From Halorussus vallis (lineage in GTDB: Archaea > Halobacteriota > Halobacteria > Halobacteriales > Haladaptataceae): DNA of 64,000 bases. The translations under genes and the position numbers were made by a program. The notes beneath the pieces are model-generated. The model saw only the letters and a list, made by a program, of their open reading frames with translations, ran no database searches and was not told the DNA's origin. Position 1 is the first letter of the stretch. Each line of letters opens with the position of its first letter. The stretch spans positions 1,736,001 to 1,800,000 of the forward strand of contig NZ_CP100000.1 in NCBI RefSeq assembly GCF_024138165.1, written 5' to 3'. Below are positions 30,832 to 39,668 of the stretch, piece by piece.

Positions 30832-31848
30832 TCAGCCGTCGGCGTGTTCGTCGAAGAACTCGACCAGCGACTCGTTGACCGTCTCGAACTCCTCGAAGAA
30901 GACGAAGTGCGAGCCCCCGTCGACGGGCGTGTATCGAGCGTTCGGTAGCCGGTCGGCCAGGATGCGCCCGTTCTCGACCGGGACGACCGTATCCGCCGTC
31001 CCGTGCAACACGTGGACCGGAATCCGGACCTCGTCGAGTCGACGCCCGACGTCGAACCCGCTCGCCGCGACCGCCTGGAGGAACCGTCCCGCCGGCGTCG
31101 CGTCGCACTCCTCTCGCCAGTCGACGATGCGCTCGACCAGCGCGGGACGCGACGCGACGAACTCGTCCGACATCGCGACGCGCGTCCGTTCGCGCACCGC
31201 CGCCCGGCTCAGCCGCCGACCGGCCCCGGAAACCGCCAGCCGGCGGACGCGGGCCGGCGGGTCGGCGGCCGCCGACCCGCCGGGCGTCGAACCGAGGAGC
31301 GACAGCGTCTTCGCCCGGTCGTACTCGATGGCGTACCGGAGCGCGATCATGCCGCCCATGCTGGCGCCGACCACGTGGGCCTCCCGGACGTCCTGAGCGG
31401 CCAGGACGGCCTCCAGGTCGCCCGCCATGTCCGAGATGGTGTACGGCTTGTCGACGGGCACAGCCCACTGCATCCACGGGGCGACCGCGGGCGGCCACCA
31501 GAGCGACAGACAGTTCGCCCACCACCTGCCGGTGCGCTCGGCGAACAGTTCGGGGAGGTTCCGCGGGCCGGCCGGCGTGTCGGACCGACCCGTCCCGCGG
31601 TTGTCGGGGAAGATCGTCCGAAAGCGGTCCGGAAGCGCGCGGCGTTGGCGCCGCCACATCCAACGTCCGGTGCCCCACCCCTCGACGAAGACGACCGGGA
31701 CGCCGTCGGGGTCGCCCGCGGTTTCGTAGTAGATGGACAGACCGTCGTTCTCGACCTGTCCGGATTCGCCCGCTCTCGGCGGAAGCGTTCGCACACCCTG
31801 GTCGGCCGAGTCCGTGAGTGCGTCCGACCGCTCGCTCGCCTGACTCAT
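30832..31848 (-). CDS. Alpha/beta hydrolase fold protein
   Basis: A 338-residue hydrolase. VVFVEGWGTGRWMWRRQ replaces the usual HG oxyanion motif with EGWG, PDNRGTGRSDTPAGP is the strand-4 D-N/x-R-G-x-G-x-S signature, VVGASMGGMIALRYA the nucleophile elbow with the catalytic Ser, HGTADTVVPVENG the Asp and GGSHFVFFEE the His. It belongs to the epoxide-hydrolase/haloperoxidase-like branch, but the reaction is not determined. The insert between strand 6 and helix D, rich in Trp and Pro, would form the lid. Confidence 0.8.
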   Translation of the reverse strand: MSQASERSDALTDSADQGVRTLPPRAGESGQVENDGLSIYYETAGDPDGVPVVFVEGWGTGRWMWRRQRRALPDRFRTIFPDNRGTGRSDTPAGPRNLPELFAERTGRWWANCLSLWWPPAVAPWMQWAVPVDKPYTISDMAGDLEAVLAAQDVREAHVVGASMGGMIALRYAIEYDRAKTLSLLGSTPGGSAAADPPARVRRLAVSGAGRRLSRAAVRERTRVAMSDEFVASRPALVERIVDWREECDATPAGRFLQAVAASGFDVGRRLDEVRIPVHVLHGTADTVVPVENGRILADRLPNARYTPVDGGSHFVFFEEFETVNESLVEFFDEHADG

Positions 31849-31913
31849 TACGCCAGAGACGATTCATATGCGTATTGTTATACGGCACCTAAGTGAACGA
31901 CCCCCACAATCCG

Positions 31914-31943
31914 GGGGAGCGCCGGGCGTGCCCGGCGCTCCCC
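31914..31943. terminator. Perfect GC hairpin downstream of the peptide ABC operon
   Basis: GGGGAGCGCCGGGC at 31914-31927 pairs perfectly with 31930-31943, leaving only GT in the centre. It lies about 165 bases after the last gene of the peptide importer operon (minus strand) and 65 bases upstream of the hydrolase start. It lacks a T-tract, so termination is only one possible role. Confidence 0.4.
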
Positions 31944-32106
31944 GTCTACGGAACGCCGGAGCGAAACGGTCGCAACGGTCGGCGGAAGGGCGGCGGAAAA
32001 AGGACGCCGCGTTCGGCGGGTCCGACGGGACCGAGAGAAACGACAGGGGTTCGACGGAACCGAGAAAAACGGCGACGGCGCCGCCGAAACCGCGACGGCC
32101 GACGCC

Positions 32107-34284
32107 TCAGTCGTCGGAGTGCGCTCTCCCGGTGTCTGACCCGGCCTCGGCGTCGACCTCGAAGTCGCGTTCGCTCATCTCCTCGACCGAGAGGTGACAC
32201 GAGATTTCGTGGCCGGTGCCGGCCCGCTTCTCTTCGAGTTCCGGGACCTCGCGCTCGCACACCTCGCCGATCTTCTTCGGACAGCGCGTGTGGAACCGAC
32301 AGCCCGACGGCGGGTTTATCGGACTCGGCACCGACCCTTCCAGCAGGATGCGGTCGGTCTCCCGCTCGGGGTCCGCGTGGGGCACCGCCGACAGCAGGCT
32401 CTCGGTGTAGGGGTGATACGGCGGGCCGAACACCTGCTCGACCGTGCCGATCTCCGCGATGGTGCCGAGGTACATCACCGCGACCCGGTCGCAGATGTGG
32501 CGGACCACCCCGATGTTGTGCGAGATGAACAGGAACGAGATGCCCCGCTCGGCCTGGATGTCGTTGAGCAGGTTGAGAATCTGGGCCTGCACCGACACGT
32601 CGAGCGCCGAGACGGGTTCGTCGCAGACGATGAGCTTCGGTTCGACCGCCAGCGCGTGGGCGATGGCGACCCGCTGTTGCTGGCCGCCCGAGAACTCGTG
32701 GGGGTACTTCTCTGCCGCGTCGCGCGAGAGGCCCACCCGCTCCAGCAGGTCGCGCACCCGTTCGTCCTTCTCCTCGCCGGAGGCGATGCCGTGCTTCTTC
32801 ATCGCCCGGCCGACGATCTGGCCCACCGTCTTGCGCGGATTCAGCGAACTCTGGGGGTCCTGGAAGATCATCTGCATCTCTCGACGCAGGCTCCGGACGT
32901 CCGAACTCCCCATCTCGTGGACCGGTTCGCCCTCGAAGTACACCTCGCCGTCGGTGGGTTCGAGCAGTCGGAGCGCGGTCCGGGCGACCGTCGACTTCCC
33001 GCAACCGGACTCGCCGACCAACCCGAGCGTCTCGCCCGGGTAGATGTCGAAGCTCACGCCGTCGACCGCCTTGACGTACCGGCGCTCGAGGCTGGGCACC
33101 CCGTCGTCGAACGAGAGGCTGAGGTTGCCGAGGACGCCGTCGCCCGCGCTGAAGTACTTCTTCAGGTTCCGGACCTCGAACACCGGGTCGCCGGACCGGT
33201 CGACGTCGGAGCGTCCCGCGCCGGTTTCGGGGATATCGCTCTCCGAGAGGTCGAGTTCCTCGGCGTGGATGCAGGCCGCCCGCGAGTCGGTGCCGGCCAC
33301 CGGTTCGAGCGGCGGGTCGCCGCCTTCGGTGCACGCCTCGGTGGAGTACGGACACCGCGGGGCGAAGTTACAGCCCTCGGGGAGGTCGGCCAGGTCGGGC
33401 ATCGCCCCGTCGAGGGTGGGCAGTTCGTCGTAGTCGGCGTCGACCTCGGGAATCGAGTCGATGAGCGCCCGGGTGTAGGGGTGCTGGGGTTCGGCGAACA
33501 ACTGGTCGAGTTCGGCGGTTTCGACGAGGTTGCCGGCGTACATCACGCCGACGTGGTCGCACGTCTGGGCGACCACCCCGAGGTTGTGGGTGATCATCAG
33601 CACCGCCATCCCCATCTCCTCCTGGAGGTCGTTCAGCAGGTCGAGTATCTTCGCCTGCGTGGTCACGTCGAGCGCGGTGGTCGGTTCGTCGGCGATGATG
33701 AGGTCGGGTTCGCAGGACAGGCCGATGGCCAACAGGACGCGCTGGCGCATCCCGCCCGAGAACTCGTGGGGGTAGTCGTCGATGCGGGTTTCGGCGTCCG
33801 GAATGCCGACCTCCCGCATCGCCTCGATGGCGCGCTCGCGGGCGGCGTCCTCGCCGACGCCCTGGTGGTGCTCGATGGTTTCGGTTATCTGGGACCCCAC
33901 CGTCAGCACGGGGTTGAGCGACGACATCGGGTCCTGGGGGATGAGCGCGATGTCCTTGCCCCGGACCCCCTGCATCTCAGCCTCGGTGTACTCCAGCAGG
34001 TCCTCGCCGTCGAACAGCACCCGCCCGCCGGTTATCTCGCCGGGCGAGTCGATGAGTCGCATGATCGACCGGGCGGTGACGCTCTTTCCGGCCCCCGACT
34101 CGCCGACGAGACCCATCGTCTCGCCGCGGTCGAGCGTGAACGACACCCGGTCGCTGGCGACGATGCGCCCCTGTCCGGTCCGGAACTCCGTGCGAAGGTC
34201 GCGGACGTCTAGCAGGGGTTCGTTCTCGGCCGACGACGACGCGACCGCGGTCGCATCGTCGTCTGGTGGCGTGTGCGTACTCAT
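32107..34284 (-). CDS. Peptide/nickel ABC transporter, fused double ATPase (DppD-DppF)
   Basis: A 725-residue protein with two complete ABC ATPase modules. The first has Walker A GESGAGKS near residue 60, signature FSGGMRQRV and Walker B LIIADEP. The second has GESGCGKS near residue 430, signature FSGGQQQRV and LIVCDEP. Each ends with the Cys-rich oligopeptide_HPY tail (PRCPYSTEACTEGG and TRCPKKIGEVCERE). Most bacteria encode DppD and DppF separately; here they are one polypeptide, which would guarantee heterodimer formation. It powers import through the two permeases encoded upstream in the same operon. The gene follows the permease by four bases. Confidence 0.9.
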   Translation of the reverse strand: MSTHTPPDDDATAVASSSAENEPLLDVRDLRTEFRTGQGRIVASDRVSFTLDRGETMGLVGESGAGKSVTARSIMRLIDSPGEITGGRVLFDGEDLLEYTEAEMQGVRGKDIALIPQDPMSSLNPVLTVGSQITETIEHHQGVGEDAARERAIEAMREVGIPDAETRIDDYPHEFSGGMRQRVLLAIGLSCEPDLIIADEPTTALDVTTQAKILDLLNDLQEEMGMAVLMITHNLGVVAQTCDHVGVMYAGNLVETAELDQLFAEPQHPYTRALIDSIPEVDADYDELPTLDGAMPDLADLPEGCNFAPRCPYSTEACTEGGDPPLEPVAGTDSRAACIHAEELDLSESDIPETGAGRSDVDRSGDPVFEVRNLKKYFSAGDGVLGNLSLSFDDGVPSLERRYVKAVDGVSFDIYPGETLGLVGESGCGKSTVARTALRLLEPTDGEVYFEGEPVHEMGSSDVRSLRREMQMIFQDPQSSLNPRKTVGQIVGRAMKKHGIASGEEKDERVRDLLERVGLSRDAAEKYPHEFSGGQQQRVAIAHALAVEPKLIVCDEPVSALDVSVQAQILNLLNDIQAERGISFLFISHNIGVVRHICDRVAVMYLGTIAEIGTVEQVFGPPYHPYTESLLSAVPHADPERETDRILLEGSVPSPINPPSGCRFHTRCPKKIGEVCEREVPELEEKRAGTGHEISCHLSVEEMSERDFEVDAEAGSDTGRAHSDD

Positions 34285-34288
34285 GGTT

Positions 34289-35197
34289 TCAGTGTTCCTC
34301 CGTGTCGACCTTCGGGTCGAGGACGTCGCGCAGGCCGTCGCCGAGCATGTTGAACCCGATGACGGTGATGCCGATGGCCAGCCCCGGGAAGACGATCATC
34401 CACGGGGCGGTTTCGATGAAGCCCCGGCCGGTGTCTATCATCAGCCCCCACGACGGCGTCGGCGGCTGTGCGCCCAGGCCGAGGAACGAGAGGCTGGCCT
34501 CGGCCAGGATGGCGAACGAGATGTTGAGCGACCCCTGGACGAGCAACGGCGCCGTGCAGTTGGGCAGCACCTCGCTGAAGACGATGCGGGTGTTCGACTC
34601 GCCGCGCGCGACGGCGGCCTCGACGTACGCCTCGTTGCGCTCGGTCAGCGCCGCGCTCCGGGCGACCCTGGCGATGTAGGGCGTGTAGACGAACGCCAGC
34701 GCCAGGATGACGTTCCGGAGTTCGGGGCCGAGGACGACCAGCAGCGTCAGCGCGAGCAGCACCGGCGGGAACGCCATCGCGGCGTCCATCACCCGCATCA
34801 GTATCTCGTCGGTGAGGCCGCCGGAGTAACCCGCGATGACCCCGATGAGCGTCCCGGCCGCGAGCGCCGCGCCGATGGCCTGAAGACCGACCTCCAGCGA
34901 GATGCGAGTCCCCATCACGACCCGGCTGAAGATGTCGCGGCCGAGTTCGTCGGTCCCGAACGGGTGTTCGAGCGACGGCGCCTCGGTCCGCTCGCTGATG
35001 TTCGTCTCCGAGATGGAGTAGGGCGCGATGAGCGGCGCGAAGATGGCGACCACCACCAGCGTGAGGACGATGGCGAGGCCGACCTTCGCCTTGGTGTTGT
35101 TGCGGAACTTCCGGACGAACGTCGAGATGCGCTCGCGCTGGGAGTCCGAGATGGTGAGGCGGGCCCGGAGCGTGTTGCCGGGTTCGGCGGACATCAC
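34289..35197 (-). CDS. Peptide/nickel ABC transporter permease (DppC type)
   Basis: A 302-residue permease with an N-terminal soluble stretch, one early helix (VGLAIVLTLVVVAIFAPLIAPY), the OppC_N segment HPFGTDELGRDIFSRVVMGTRISL, and five more helices. The EAA loop NEAYVEAAVARGESNTRIVFSEVLPN contacts the ATPase. It pairs with the DppB-type permease whose stop codon overlaps its start (ATGA). Together they form the membrane channel of the importer. Confidence 0.9.
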   Translation of the reverse strand: MMSAEPGNTLRARLTISDSQRERISTFVRKFRNNTKAKVGLAIVLTLVVVAIFAPLIAPYSISETNISERTEAPSLEHPFGTDELGRDIFSRVVMGTRISLEVGLQAIGAALAAGTLIGVIAGYSGGLTDEILMRVMDAAMAFPPVLLALTLLVVLGPELRNVILALAFVYTPYIARVARSAALTERNEAYVEAAVARGESNTRIVFSEVLPNCTAPLLVQGSLNISFAILAEASLSFLGLGAQPPTPSWGLMIDTGRGFIETAPWMIVFPGLAIGITVIGFNMLGDGLRDVLDPKVDTEEH

Positions 35198-36153
35198 TCC
35201 TCACCCCCGTAGCGGATGCGCGGGTCGAAGTAGGCGTACAGCAGGTCGGCGGCGAAGTTCGAGAGCATGTATATCATGGCGACCACGATGATGCACCCCT
35301 GAATCAGGGGGATGTCGCGGCTCTGGATGGCGGTCAGCGTCAACTGGCCGATGCCGGGCCACGAGAACACCTCCTCCAGGACGACCACGCCGCCGAAGGC
35401 GTAGCTGAACTGGAACGCCACGACCGTGATGACCGGGATGATGGCGTTGCGGAGCGCGTGGCGCAGGACGACGACCCGCTGGGTCATCCCCTTCGCGCGA
35501 GCGAGTTTGATGTACTCCTCGCTCAGCACTTCGAGCATCGACGACCGGGTCATCCGCATGATGTAGGCCGTCAGCGCGAATCCCATCGACGCCGCGGGCA
35601 ACACGAGGTGTTTGAGCGCGCCGATGGGCGACTCCATCGGCGAGACGTAGCCGCCGGTCGGGAAGAGGTTCAGCCAGACGGCGAACACCAGGATGAATAT
35701 CAGCCCCCACAGGAAGATGGGGACCGAGATGCCGACGAACGCGAACAGCGAGGACGCCACGTCCGAGGGTTCGTTCTGGTGGACCGCCGAGTAGACCCCG
35801 AGCGGAATCGACAGCGAAACCGCGACGAACGTCGCGGCGAACGCCAGCAGTAGCGACCGGGGCAGTTTCTCCATGATGAGCGCGGCCACGGGTTCGTCGA
35901 AGCGGAGCGACGTGCCCATGTCGCCCTGGAGCAGTCCGACCACCCAGTCGACGTACTGGAGGTACAGCGGTTGGTTGAGACCCATCTGTGCTTTCAGCGC
36001 CTGAATCGACTCGGCGGAGGCGTTCGGCCCCAGGATGACCAGCGCGACGTTCCCGGGGAGGACGTTGGTGACGCCGAAGGCGATGACCGTCACCAGAAAC
36101 AGCGTCACCGCGATGAACGCCGCCCGCCGAGCCACGTAGTTGTACATCGACAT
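35194..36153 (-). CDS. Peptide/nickel ABC transporter permease (DppB type)
   Basis: A 319-residue permease beginning MSMYNYVARRAAFIAVTLFLVTVIAFGVTNVLPGNVA, typical of DppB/OppB. Six hydrophobic segments are visible. The conserved loop before the fourth helix, SEEYIKLARAKGMTQRVVVLRHALRNAIIPVITV, contains the EAA-type motif that docks on the ATPase. It is placed between the substrate-binding protein (24 bases upstream) and DppC, which is the standard gene order. Confidence 0.9.
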   Translation of the reverse strand: MSMYNYVARRAAFIAVTLFLVTVIAFGVTNVLPGNVALVILGPNASAESIQALKAQMGLNQPLYLQYVDWVVGLLQGDMGTSLRFDEPVAALIMEKLPRSLLLAFAATFVAVSLSIPLGVYSAVHQNEPSDVASSLFAFVGISVPIFLWGLIFILVFAVWLNLFPTGGYVSPMESPIGALKHLVLPAASMGFALTAYIMRMTRSSMLEVLSEEYIKLARAKGMTQRVVVLRHALRNAIIPVITVVAFQFSYAFGGVVVLEEVFSWPGIGQLTLTAIQSRDIPLIQGCIIVVAMIYMLSNFAADLLYAYFDPRIRYGGEE

Positions 36154-36177
36154 TGGTTGGAAAGAGAGCGCCGTCTA

Positions 36178-37821
36178 TCAGCGGTCGAGCCAGTTGTTCT
36201 GGAAGCGGAGCGTCGAACCGTCGGGCGCACCCATGTCCCCCTTGTACGCGTTGACTCCGGCGTAGAGGTTGGCCTGCCACCAGAGGAAGAGGTGACCCGC
36301 CCGCTCCCGGTGGAGGATCTCGGTCGCCTTGTGGTACTTCTCGGCGCGCTTCTTCTCGTCGTACATGTGGCGGGCCTCCTCGACCAGCTTGTTGTACTTC
36401 TCGTTCGTCCACCCGGTGAAGAAGAACGCGCCCTCGGGGTGGAGGAACTTGTAGAACGAGACGTCCGGGTACCACAGCGCGAGGTACGAACTCGTCGTCG
36501 CCTGGAAGTTCCGCTTCGAGTAGACGTTCGAGAGCCAGCTATTCCAGGTAATCTTCTGGATTTTCAGGTTGATGCCGACGTCGCTGGCCTGGTCGGAGAT
36601 GACCTTCGCGGCCTGGACCTGGGTCGGGTACGACTGGGGAATCTTGAACGTCGCGGAGTAGCCGTCGGGCATGCCCGCCTTCTTCAGGTGTTCCTTGGCC
36701 TTCTGCTTGTTCCGCGGCCGGGGTTTCACGTCGGGGTTGACCCACGGACTGCCGGGCGTCGCGGGCGTCGCCGTGGGCTTGCCGGTGCCGTACAGCGCCG
36801 CCTCGGCGATCTGCTTCTTGTCGAGCGCGAAGTCGAGGGCGAGGCGGGCGTGCTTGTTGTCGAACGGTTTGCGCTTGCAGTTCAACCCGAGATAGACCAG
36901 CGACTTCGGGAACTGCTTCTCGAACCGGGCGCTGTTCATCTGCTTGACCGTCTGGACGTCCTTGGGCGCGACGCCGTTGATGAAGTCGTACTCGCCCGCC
37001 TGGAACGACTGGAGCCGGACGCTCGGGTCGGTGATCTCGCTCTTGACGATCTTGTCGATGTACGGCCCGTCGCTGCCGCCCCCGTCCCAGTAGTCGTCGA
37101 ACTTCGTCATGGTGAACGAGGTGTCGATCTCGCGGCTCTCGAACTGGTAGGGACCGGTGCCGACCGGCTTGCCGACCTCCTTCTTCTGGGCTTTCTTCTT
37201 CGGCATGATGGCGAGTTCCGCGGTCGCCATCTTCGCGATGAACGGCGCGAACGGCTTCTTGAGTTTGACCTCGAAGGTGTGCTTGTCGGGCGCGTTCAGG
37301 CTCTCGACGAACTTGAAGAAGCCGGTGGCGAGGTAGTCGCCGTTCTCGACCCGCTTGTAGCTCGCCATCACGTCCTCGGAGGTCATCTCGGTGCCGTCGT
37401 GGAACTTCACGCCCTCCCGGAGCTTCATCGAGAGCAGCGTGTCGTTCTCCTTCTTCTCCAGCGTCTTCGCGAGATGGGGTTTCAGCGAGTAGTCGGGCTG
37501 GAGCTGGACCAGTTCCTCGTAGATGTTCTCGAGCACGCGCTTGGACGCGGCCGAACTGTCGAGGTGCGGGTCGAGTCCCTGCACGGGGACGGCGCCGCCC
37601 CACTTGAGGGTGCCGCCGGACTTGGCCGACCCGCCGCTTCCGCCCTGGGTGGTCCCCTGGCCGCCGCTTCCGCCGCCTCCGCCGTTCCCGTCGCCGCTAC
37701 TCGTACACCCCGCGAGCGCGAGCGGCACCGACGTCCCGACCGCGCCGACGAACTGCCGCCTGTTGAGCGGCAACCCGGTGCCGGAGTCGCTCCCGTCGCT
37801 TCTCTTGCTATCTTTTGGCAT
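36178..37821 (-). CDS. Peptide/nickel ABC transporter substrate-binding lipoprotein (DppA/OppA family)
   Basis: A 547-residue family 5 solute-binding protein. LNRRQFVGAVGTSVPLALAGC combines a twin-arginine motif with a lipobox Cys, followed by a Gly/Ser-rich linker, as in haloarchaeal lipoproteins. GTLKWGGAVPVQGLDPHLDSSA, ADYSLKPHLAKTLE-like and LREGVKFHDGTEMTSEDVMAS are hallmark segments of SBP_bac_5. It captures peptides or related amphipathic ligands outside the cell. A TATA box about 28 bp upstream of the ATG at 37821 fixes the start. It heads the operon that continues with both permeases and the fused ATPase. Confidence 0.9.
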   Translation of the reverse strand: MPKDSKRSDGSDSGTGLPLNRRQFVGAVGTSVPLALAGCTSSGDGNGGGGGSGGQGTTQGGSGGSAKSGGTLKWGGAVPVQGLDPHLDSSAASKRVLENIYEELVQLQPDYSLKPHLAKTLEKKENDTLLSMKLREGVKFHDGTEMTSEDVMASYKRVENGDYLATGFFKFVESLNAPDKHTFEVKLKKPFAPFIAKMATAELAIMPKKKAQKKEVGKPVGTGPYQFESREIDTSFTMTKFDDYWDGGGSDGPYIDKIVKSEITDPSVRLQSFQAGEYDFINGVAPKDVQTVKQMNSARFEKQFPKSLVYLGLNCKRKPFDNKHARLALDFALDKKQIAEAALYGTGKPTATPATPGSPWVNPDVKPRPRNKQKAKEHLKKAGMPDGYSATFKIPQSYPTQVQAAKVISDQASDVGINLKIQKITWNSWLSNVYSKRNFQATTSSYLALWYPDVSFYKFLHPEGAFFFTGWTNEKYNKLVEEARHMYDEKKRAEKYHKATEILHRERAGHLFLWWQANLYAGVNAYKGDMGAPDGSTLRFQNNWLDR

Positions 37822-37844
37822 AGTCACTGGTTCAGGTTTCCAGG

Positions 37845-37854
37845 TCATAAAACT
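37845..37854 (-). promoter_or_regulatory. TATA box of the peptide importer operon
   Basis: AGTTTTATGA on the minus strand, centred about 28 bp upstream of the ATG at 37821; implies leaderless transcription. The remaining gap to the divergent amidohydrolase contains a second strong TATA, AGTATATAAATA at 37985-37996. Confidence 0.5.
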
Positions 37855-38113
37855 TCTGGAGATGAACTTATTCGCCAGTTAATCCTACTTGTGTGACCGA
37901 AACCCTAACTTGGACCTACATTTGTCGAAATGAGAACGGCGAATCGAGAGGGAACCACCGGTCCCCGGCTGTAAGAAAGGCCACAGTATATAAATAAGAG
38001 AAATCGGAGAACCGAAACCGACGAATTCGGCCGTCTCCGGCGCTCGTCGAGAATGAAAATCCCGTTAGTGAGTAACAATCAAGTACCGTTCCGTGAAACG
38101 AGGCGTATCGAAC

Positions 38114-39364
38114 ATGGACGTACAGCAAACGCGACTCCGCGACGACCTCGAAGCCAACGCCGAGTTCGGGGCCGTCGCGGTCGAGGAGGGCCGGGGTCGG
38201 ACGGTGCTGACCGGGACGGCGGCCGACCGCGAGGCCCGCGAGTACCTGATGGAGCGACTCCGAGATGCCGGCCTCGACGTTCGGGTCGACGCGGTGGGCA
38301 ACGTCGCGGGGCGGTGGACGCCCGAGAGCGCCGACCCCGACGCCGCCCCGGTCGCCGCCGGGAGCCACCTCGACTCGGTGCCGGAGGGCGGCATCTTCGA
38401 CGGTCCGCTGGGCGTCTACGCCGCCCTCGAAGCGGTCCGGGCGATGCAGGACGCCGACTTCGCGCCCGCTCGGCCGGTCGAGGTCGTCTCGTTCACCGAG
38501 GAGGAGGGCCAGCGGTTCGCCGGCGGCCTCGTCGGGTCGAGCGTCGCGTCGGGCGACGTGGGCGTCGAGGAGGCCCTGGCGTTCGAGGACGACGACGGCG
38601 TCTCGCTCGAAACCGCGCTCGACGGCATCGACGCCCGGGGCGAGGGTCGCATCGACGCCGCCGACTGGCGCGCCTGGTTCGAACTCCACGTCGAGCAGGC
38701 CGAGCGACTCGAACGGGCGGGGGTCCCGGCGGGCGTCGTGACCACCATCACCGGCCTCTCACGGTGTCGCGTCGAGATTCGCGGCGAGGCCAACCACGCC
38801 GGGTCGACCGCGATGGACGAGCGCACCGACGCGCTCGCGGCCGCCTCCGAGTTCGTCCTCGACGTCGAGTCGGCCGCCGACGAGGTGGTCGCCGACGAGA
38901 GCGACACCGCGGTCGCCACGGTCGGAAAGTTGGACGTCCGACCGAACGCGCCCAACGTCATCGCCGACGCGGTGGAGTTGACCGTCGACGTGCGGGACGT
39001 GCGTCACGGGTCGGTCGACCGGATCGCCGAGCGGGCCCGCGCCAGCCTCGACCGACTCGAAGCCGAGCGCGGCGTCGAGACGACCCTCGAACGACCGTGG
39101 GACCGCGAACCCGTCCCGATGAGCGAGCGGTGCCGCGAGGCGCTTCACGAGGCGGGCGCGAGTGCCGGCATCGGGACGCTTGACCTCCACTCCGGGGCGG
39201 CCCACGACACGATGCACGTGGCGAACGTCACCGACGCGGCGCTCCTATTCGCCCCCTCCGAGGACGGCATCTCGCACAACCCGCGCGAGTGGACCGACTG
39301 GGAGGATTGCGCGGCCGCCACGCGGGTGCTCGCCGGCGCGATAGCGCGGTTGGCCGCGGAATAG
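38114..39364 (+). CDS. M20-type Zn-dependent N-carbamoylase/allantoate amidohydrolase-like enzyme
   Basis: A 416-residue enzyme of the HyuC/AllC family (M20). GSHLDSVPEGGIFDGPLGV carries the first metal ligands His and Asp, VVSFTEEEGQRFAGGLVGS the catalytic Glu pair, FELHVEQAERLERAG the His-Val-Glu-Gln signature specific to carbamoyl-amino-acid hydrolases, and LDLHSGAAHDTMHVA plus ISHNPREWT the C-terminal part of the site. It would cleave a ureido or amide C-N bond of an N-carbamoyl amino acid or similar compound. It is divergent from the peptide importer operon and followed by an IclR regulator on the same strand. ATG at 38114 is the last of two candidates. Confidence 0.88.
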   Translation: MDVQQTRLRDDLEANAEFGAVAVEEGRGRTVLTGTAADREAREYLMERLRDAGLDVRVDAVGNVAGRWTPESADPDAAPVAAGSHLDSVPEGGIFDGPLGVYAALEAVRAMQDADFAPARPVEVVSFTEEEGQRFAGGLVGSSVASGDVGVEEALAFEDDDGVSLETALDGIDARGEGRIDAADWRAWFELHVEQAERLERAGVPAGVVTTITGLSRCRVEIRGEANHAGSTAMDERTDALAAASEFVLDVESAADEVVADESDTAVATVGKLDVRPNAPNVIADAVELTVDVRDVRHGSVDRIAERARASLDRLEAERGVETTLERPWDREPVPMSERCREALHEAGASAGIGTLDLHSGAAHDTMHVANVTDAALLFAPSEDGISHNPREWTDWEDCAAATRVLAGAIARLAAE

Positions 39365-39668
39365 GGCGGGAATTTCTCTCCGTAGGTTGGGCGCGTCGAG
39401 TCGCCGCGGCCGCGGCGACCCGACGCGCTCCGAGAACGGGTTTCACGAAATGCGAACGCGGTCGATTCTTCGAGAACGAAGTCACCGAAACCACCTCGCA
39501 GGCCTCAGTGCGTCCCGGTTCTCCGATTTTGTCGGTCGAGGCTTCGATTCGACGTCCAACGGGTGGACCGCTTTCGGGCAAGTATCGCCGTCGTTCGGGG
39601 GCGACGGCCGAACTTCTCGGGTTCACGATACGCGAACACCTATGAACCTTCGGTGGATACGGACGGGT
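39365..39668. other. Intergenic region with a long near-perfect inverted repeat
   Basis: Between the amidohydrolase and the IclR gene. 39391-39409 (starting GCGCGTCGAG) and 39410-39428 (ending CGACGCGC) are inverted repeats of 19 bases with one mismatch and no loop. The rest shows no supportable gene. Confidence 0.6.
39391..39428. terminator. 38-bp palindrome after the amidohydrolase gene
   Basis: GCGCGTCGAGTCGCCGCGG followed directly by CCGCGGCGACCCGACGCGC. The inner 20 bases (39400-39419) are a perfect palindrome. It begins 27 bases after the stop at 39364. It could end the amidohydrolase transcript or act as a protein-binding site; no T-tract follows. Confidence 0.45.
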
